Program-made: the position numbers and the translations under genes
Shown: piece after piece, positions 60,066-64,000 of the stretch
Layout: every line of letters begins with the position of its first letter
How positions within the stretch are numbered: the stretch's first letter is position 1
Notes under the pieces: generated by a model
Told to the model about the DNA's origin: nothing
The model's input: the letters and a program-made list of their open reading frames with translations, nothing else
Database searches by the model: none
NCBI RefSeq assembly: GCF_900169175.1
Contig: NZ_FXZM01000003.1
Location: 186,001-250,000, forward strand
Reading direction: 5' to 3'
Source: Brevibacterium jeotgali
GTDB taxonomy: Bacteria > Actinomycetota > Actinomycetes > Actinomycetales > Brevibacteriaceae
Length of the DNA: 64,000 nt

Positions 60066-62039
60066 TTGACTACCACCGCACCATCCACATCCACGGGAGG
60101 CCGGACCGCCGCGACTCTCGATGAGCTCGTCGCCCAGCTGCCCGAAGGTGCAGTCATCACCGATCCCGTGAAGACGGAGGCCTACCGTCGTGACCGCGCT
60201 GAGGACCCGGCCGCGGGCACGCCCGCGGCCGTCGTGCGTGCGACGTCGACGGAGGACGTCCAGGCCGTCGTCCGCTTCGCCGCGGCGACGGGGACCCCGG
60301 TCGTTCCGCGCGGCGCAGGGACGAGTCTGTCCGGCGGCTCCACCGCCATCGACGGCGGGATCGTCCTCTCGCTCGAGCGCATGCGCGACATCACCGTCGA
60401 TCCGGTCACCCGCACCGCAGTCACCCAGCCGGGCGCCTTCAACGTCGAGGTCAAGGAGGCCGCCGGGGAGCACGATCTCTGGTACCCGCCGGACCCGGCC
60501 TCCTTCACGTTCTGCTCGATCGGCGGCAACATCGCGACGAATGCGGGAGGTCTGTGCTGTGTGAAGTACGGCGTCACGACCGACTACGTCCTCGGCATGA
60601 AGGTCGTGCTGGCAGACGGGCGTGCGATCGAACTGGGCGGTCCGCGCCTCAAGGACGTCGCCGGCCTGTCGCTCACGAAGCTGTTCGTCGGCAGCGAGGG
60701 CACCCTCGGCGTCATCACGGAGGTGACGCTGCGACTCGTGCCGGCCCAGCGTCCGCCGCAGACCCTCGTGGCGACGTTCCCGACTCTCGATTCCGCGACG
60801 GCGGCCGTGCTCGCCCTCACGCAGCGCATGCGCCCCTCGATGCTCGAGTTCATGGACCGTCCGACCATCAACGCGGTCGAGGACGAGACGAAGATGGGGC
60901 TGGACCGCGATGCGGCCGCCATGATCATCGTGCAGTCCGACGAGCCGGCAGGCCATGCAGGCGCGGAGATCGCCGACGTGACGGCGCTGTGCGAGTCGAA
61001 CGGCGCGTCCGAAGTCTTCTCCACAGAGGACCCCGACGAGGGCGAGGCCTTCATCGCGGCCCGCCGCATCGCGATCCCCGCTGTGGAGAAGAAGGGCACG
61101 ATCCTGCTCGAGGACGTGGGCGTGCCGCTTCCGAACCTCGGGGCCCTGGTGAGCGGCATCGAGGAGATCTCACTGCGCCACGATGTGCTCGTGGCCGTCA
61201 TGGCGCACGCCGGCGACGGCAACACGCATCCGCTGGTCGTCTTCGATCCGACGGATGCCGCGCAGCGCGAGCGCGCGCACACGGCCTACGGGGAGATCAT
61301 GGATCTCGCGGTCTCGCTGGGCGGCACGATCACCGGCGAGCACGGCGTGGGTCGACTCAAGCAGCCGTGGCTGGCCGGCTACCTGGGCACGGACGTCCTG
61401 GAGATCAACCAGCGCGTCAAGGACGCACTGGACCCCCAGGGGATCCTCAACCCGGGCGTCGTGTTCGATGCGCGGAAGGACACCACCACGACCGAGGCAC
61501 CGGTCGCCGGTGCCGGGCACGGCGCCTCGGCACCCACGACGGACGACCTCACCACCGCACCGGAGGCGACGATGACAGCACTGACGGCCACGACCTCGGC
61601 GACGGGAGAGGCCGTGAGCTTCTCCACCCCGACGATCACGTACGACCTCGCCGCGCGCGCCGTCTCTCTCACGATCGAAGAGGGGAAGAGGGCGGGCGTG
61701 CGCACCTGCGCGACGATCGTCGATCCGGCACTCCAGCCGGTGGCGTACGGCCGCACCGACGGCATGACCCCGCACAGCGTCGAGACGAGCCGCAGGAAGG
61801 CACAGACCGCCGCCTCGACCCGTCGCCCGAGCGCGCTCATCCTGCCGGAGCTGGCGCAGAAGCTGGAGCACGGTTCCGGCGGCCTGCTCACGAGCATCGC
61901 CGGCGGAGTGCCGATCGCGTTCGACGGAGTCGTCGTCGGCGGCCTGGGCGTGGCCGGCGGCAAGCCGCCCGAGGATGCCGCGATCGCAGACGCGGTCCTC
62001 GCCGCGCTGGGAGCCGATCCCGCAGAGACCGCAACCTGA
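60066..62039 (+). CDS. GlcD-type FAD-linked 2-hydroxy-acid oxidase fused to a GlcG/HbpS-like domain
   Basis: A 657-residue fusion. Residues about 50-470 are a GlcD/D-lactate dehydrogenase flavoprotein: PRGAGTSLSGGSTAIDGGIV (FAD-binding), WYPPDPASFTFCSIGGNIAT, TNAGGLCCVKYG, VAVMAHAGDGNTHPL and GEHGVGRLKQPWL. Residues 472-517 are a Thr/Ala linker. Residues 518-657 match the GlcG/HbpS-like fold (EEGKRAGVRTCATIVDPALQ, GGVPIAFDGVVVGGLGVAGG). In E. coli glcD and glcG are separate genes of the glycolate operon. No GlcE or GlcF iron-sulfur subunit is nearby, so the electron acceptor is unclear. TTG 60066 follows GAAAGG; GTG 60018 is an in-frame alternative. Confidence 0.87.
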   Translation: MTTTAPSTSTGGRTAATLDELVAQLPEGAVITDPVKTEAYRRDRAEDPAAGTPAAVVRATSTEDVQAVVRFAAATGTPVVPRGAGTSLSGGSTAIDGGIVLSLERMRDITVDPVTRTAVTQPGAFNVEVKEAAGEHDLWYPPDPASFTFCSIGGNIATNAGGLCCVKYGVTTDYVLGMKVVLADGRAIELGGPRLKDVAGLSLTKLFVGSEGTLGVITEVTLRLVPAQRPPQTLVATFPTLDSATAAVLALTQRMRPSMLEFMDRPTINAVEDETKMGLDRDAAAMIIVQSDEPAGHAGAEIADVTALCESNGASEVFSTEDPDEGEAFIAARRIAIPAVEKKGTILLEDVGVPLPNLGALVSGIEEISLRHDVLVAVMAHAGDGNTHPLVVFDPTDAAQRERAHTAYGEIMDLAVSLGGTITGEHGVGRLKQPWLAGYLGTDVLEINQRVKDALDPQGILNPGVVFDARKDTTTTEAPVAGAGHGASAPTTDDLTTAPEATMTALTATTSATGEAVSFSTPTITYDLAARAVSLTIEEGKRAGVRTCATIVDPALQPVAYGRTDGMTPHSVETSRRKAQTAASTRRPSALILPELAQKLEHGSGGLLTSIAGGVPIAFDGVVVGGLGVAGGKPPEDAAIADAVLAALGADPAETAT

Positions 62040-62106
62040 GCGCGGCTCTCCCCACAGCGAAACCCCTGCCCGTTCGTCCACGAGAACACCATCAGAGGAG
62101 TAGGAC

Positions 62107-63708
62107 ATGACCGCATCCACCATCGAGCTGCCGGAAGGCCTCGAGATCACGACCGCACTGCCGGAAGGCGCTGAGAAGGTCCTCACGCCCGACGCGCTGT
62201 CCCTCATCGTCTCGCTGCACCGCAAGTTCGCGGCGACCCGCAAGGAGCGCCTCGCGGCGCGCGTGGACCGTCAGGCACGCCTGGACGCCGGCGAGGAGCT
62301 CGACTTCCTCGAGGAGACCCGCGCTGTCCGCGAGGACGACTCATGGCAGGTCGCCGCTCCGGCACCGGGGCTCGAGGACCGCCGCGTCGAGGTCACCGGA
62401 CCCACCTACAAGAAGATGACGATCAACGCGCTGAACTCCGGTGCGAAGGTGTGGCTGGCCGACCAGGAGGACGCGAACACCCCGGCATGGGACTCCGTCA
62501 TCGGCGGTCAGCTCAACCTGCTGGACGCGACCCGTCGTGAGGTCGACTTCGTCTCCGACCAGGGCAAGGAGTACACTCTCCGGCCCGACGAGGAGCTGCC
62601 GTCCATCGTGGTCCGCCCGCGCGGCTGGCACCTCGAGGAGAAGCACATGAAGATCGATGGGCAGATCGCCTCCGGTTCGCTCGTCGACTTCGCCCTCTAC
62701 TTCGCGACCGCAGGACGTGAGCAGCTGGCGAAGGGCCGCGGCCCGTACTTCTACATCCCGAAGATGGAATCGCACCTCGAGGCACGCCTGTGGAACGACG
62801 TGTTCGTCCACGCGCAGGACGAGCTGGGCGTGGCCCAGGGCACGATCCGCGCGACCTGCCTCATCGAGACCTACCCGGCCGTGTTCGAGATGGAGGAGAT
62901 CCTCTACGAGCTGCGCGATCATTCCGCGGGTCTGAATGCCGGCCGCTGGGACTACATCTTCTCCGTCATCAAGACGCACCGCGCGAAGGGTGAGGAGTGG
63001 ATCCTTCCGGATCGCGGCCTCGTGACGATGACCGTGCCGTTCATGCGGGCATACACGGAGCTGCTGGTCCGCACCTGCCACAAGCGCGGGGCGCACGCGA
63101 TCGGCGGCATGAGCGCGTTCATCCCGTCGAAGGACGAGGCTGCGAACACGAAGGCGTTCAAGCAGGTGGAGAACGACAAGTCGCGTGAGGCGAACGACGG
63201 GTTCGACGGCTCCTGGGTCGCGCACCCCGGCATGGTCGAGGCGTGCCGCGCTGAGTTCAACAAGGTGCTGGGCGACCTGCCGAACCAGATCTCGAAGAAG
63301 CGCGAGGACGTGGCCGTGACGGCGGCGGATCTCCTCAGCGTCAAGGACACTCCCGGTGACGTGACGGAGACCGGACTGCGGGCGAACATCGCCGTGGGGA
63401 TCCAGTACGTCCAGGCGTGGCTGAGCGGCAACGGCGCGGCCGCGATCAACGGCCTCATGGAGGACGCGGCGACTGCGGAGATCTCCCGTTCGCAGGTGTG
63501 GCAGTGGCTGCACTTCGGCGTGAAGCTCGCCGATACGGGTGAGAACGTCACGAAGGAGCTCGTCGACCGCCTCATCGCGGAAGAGGTCGCGGACCTGCCG
63601 GGCCAGGAGTCCGACTGGGCGACCTCGCGCGATCTGTTCGCGACGATGGCGACGCAGGAGGACTACGCGGACTTCCTCACGATCCCCGCGTACGAACTGC
63701 TCGGCTGA
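62107..63708 (+). CDS. aceB: Malate synthase A
   Basis: Condenses glyoxylate with acetyl-CoA to malate. At 533 residues it is the shorter type A enzyme. Signature segments are KMTINALNSGAKVWLADQED (substrate region), IVVRPRGWHLEEKHM, LIETYPAVFEMEEILYELRD, GLNAGRWDYIFSVIKT, GGMSAFIPSKDE and DGSWVAHPGM. A good ribosome binding site (GAGGAGTAGG) precedes ATG 62107. It lies 67 bp after the GlcD-GlcG gene, so glyoxylate made by that enzyme would be used directly. Isocitrate lyase is not in this window. Confidence 0.96.
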   Translation: MTASTIELPEGLEITTALPEGAEKVLTPDALSLIVSLHRKFAATRKERLAARVDRQARLDAGEELDFLEETRAVREDDSWQVAAPAPGLEDRRVEVTGPTYKKMTINALNSGAKVWLADQEDANTPAWDSVIGGQLNLLDATRREVDFVSDQGKEYTLRPDEELPSIVVRPRGWHLEEKHMKIDGQIASGSLVDFALYFATAGREQLAKGRGPYFYIPKMESHLEARLWNDVFVHAQDELGVAQGTIRATCLIETYPAVFEMEEILYELRDHSAGLNAGRWDYIFSVIKTHRAKGEEWILPDRGLVTMTVPFMRAYTELLVRTCHKRGAHAIGGMSAFIPSKDEAANTKAFKQVENDKSREANDGFDGSWVAHPGMVEACRAEFNKVLGDLPNQISKKREDVAVTAADLLSVKDTPGDVTETGLRANIAVGIQYVQAWLSGNGAAAINGLMEDAATAEISRSQVWQWLHFGVKLADTGENVTKELVDRLIAEEVADLPGQESDWATSRDLFATMATQEDYADFLTIPAYELLG

Positions 63709-63735
63709 GCGACGCTCGGCTGAGTCCCCTCACCG

Positions 63736-63783
63736 ACGCATGAGCGCCGGGCGCACCGACAGGTGCACCCGGCGCTCATGCGT
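63736..63783. terminator. Terminator after aceB
   Basis: 16-bp stem (63736-63751 with 63768-63783), one mismatch, then a further 5 bp around a GACA loop. It is shared with the convergent DUF1846 gene. Confidence 0.8.
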
Positions 63784-63803
63784 TTCCGCCGCCGAGGCCG
63801 CGG

Positions 63804-64000
63804 TCACCTCTTGTGATAGAGGTCGGCCTTCCTCTGGTACTGGGGATCGCTCGTCACGCGGATGCCCAGGCTGCGGAAGATCCCCTCATCGACGGAGCCG
63901 AGGATCGTCGTCGTGTGCGCGTCCGTGTCGGTGAGGTCGGCGAGGTGGGAGAGAGCCAGGCGACTCGTCGCGGATGATCCCGCCGACACGGACAGGGCGA
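63804..64000 (-). CDS. DUF1846 (UPF0371) family protein, C-terminal part
   Basis: The frame runs off the right edge, so only the last 64 or so residues are seen. [40 protein letters not shown] and the end [14 protein letters not shown] match the C-terminus of DUF1846/UPF0371 proteins (compare HSTVILSxVDExxFRKLGxxxT). Function of the family is not settled. The in-frame GTG at 63989 is internal; the true start is outside the window. Confidence 0.78.
   Translation of the reverse strand, partial: ALSVSAGSSATSRLALSHLADLTDTDAHTTTILGSVDEGIFRSLGIRVTSDPQYQRKADLYHKR

Noticed and set aside
1..64000. CRISPR arrays, tRNA or rRNA genes, toxin-antitoxin or other defence genes
   Set aside because: No regularly spaced repeats, no T-loop-like tRNA ends and no recognisable defence domains were seen on either strand, judged by reading without a search tool.

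Overview
The window is a gene-dense, G+C-rich stretch (roughly two thirds to 70% G+C by eye) with many GTG and some TTG starts. Its conserved gene order is that of a high-G+C Gram-positive chromosome, most likely an actinobacterium of the Micrococcales type; the genus cannot be fixed from sequence alone. I see no tRNA, rRNA, CRISPR array, insertion sequence, phage gene or replication origin. It is ordinary chromosome with a few accessory insertions, not a mobile element.

Layout. 1-14.7 kb is the conserved run rnhB, DUF2469, yraN, comM, dprA, xerC, a secreted M23-M15 peptidase (reverse strand), rpsB, tsf, pyrH, frr, cdsA, rlmN, a DivIVA-repeat protein and an unknown protein. 14.7-23.9 kb is an accessory block that splits this run from dxr. 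It holds a DszC/SfnB-like flavoprotein, an alpha/beta hydrolase, an acyl-CoA ligase, a type III polyketide synthase-methyltransferase-flavin monooxygenase operon, and a glutaryl-CoA dehydrogenase-like enzyme. 24-28.8 kb holds dxr-rseP-ispG-GNAT (MEP isoprenoid pathway plus site-2 protease). 28.9-35.3 kb holds an S4 RNA-binding protein, a b-type cytochrome membrane protein, proS, a TSUP permease, and a phosphotransferase-lipoprotein pair. 35.4-48.3 kb is the translation/RNA cluster rimP-nusA-ylxR-infB-rbfA-truB-ribF-rpsO-pnp, with a cell-surface protein and a SatD-like pair inserted. 48.4-56.9 kb has an M16 protease, superoxide dismutase, dapB, a small membrane protein, a MalY-like lyase, a DUF1624 membrane protein, dapA and RNase J. 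57.1-63.7 kb is a compact glycolate/lactate module: IclR regulator, LctP permease, a GlcD-GlcG fusion oxidase and malate synthase. The window ends inside a DUF1846 gene.

How genes work together. The translation genes (S2, EF-Ts, RRF, IF2, NusA, RimP, RbfA, TruB, S15, PNPase, ProRS) and envelope genes (CdsA, UMP kinase, Dxr/IspG, DapA/DapB) are housekeeping. The catabolic module at the right end would take up a 2-hydroxy acid, oxidise it to a 2-oxo acid (glyoxylate if the substrate is glycolate), and condense glyoxylate with acetyl-CoA to malate, probably under the IclR protein through a 19-bp palindrome. The polyketide operon has the gene content of phenolic-lipid (alkylresorcinol-type) clusters.

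Most notable observations: the GlcD-GlcG fusion; the M23-M15 double peptidase; a series of putative leaderless starts (TANNNT six or seven bases before the start codon); a four-repeat DivIVA-motif protein; a roughly 50-residue insertion in RlmN; and a shared palindromic operator between divergent S4 and cytochrome b genes. I found nothing I could defend as a wholly new defence or mobile system.
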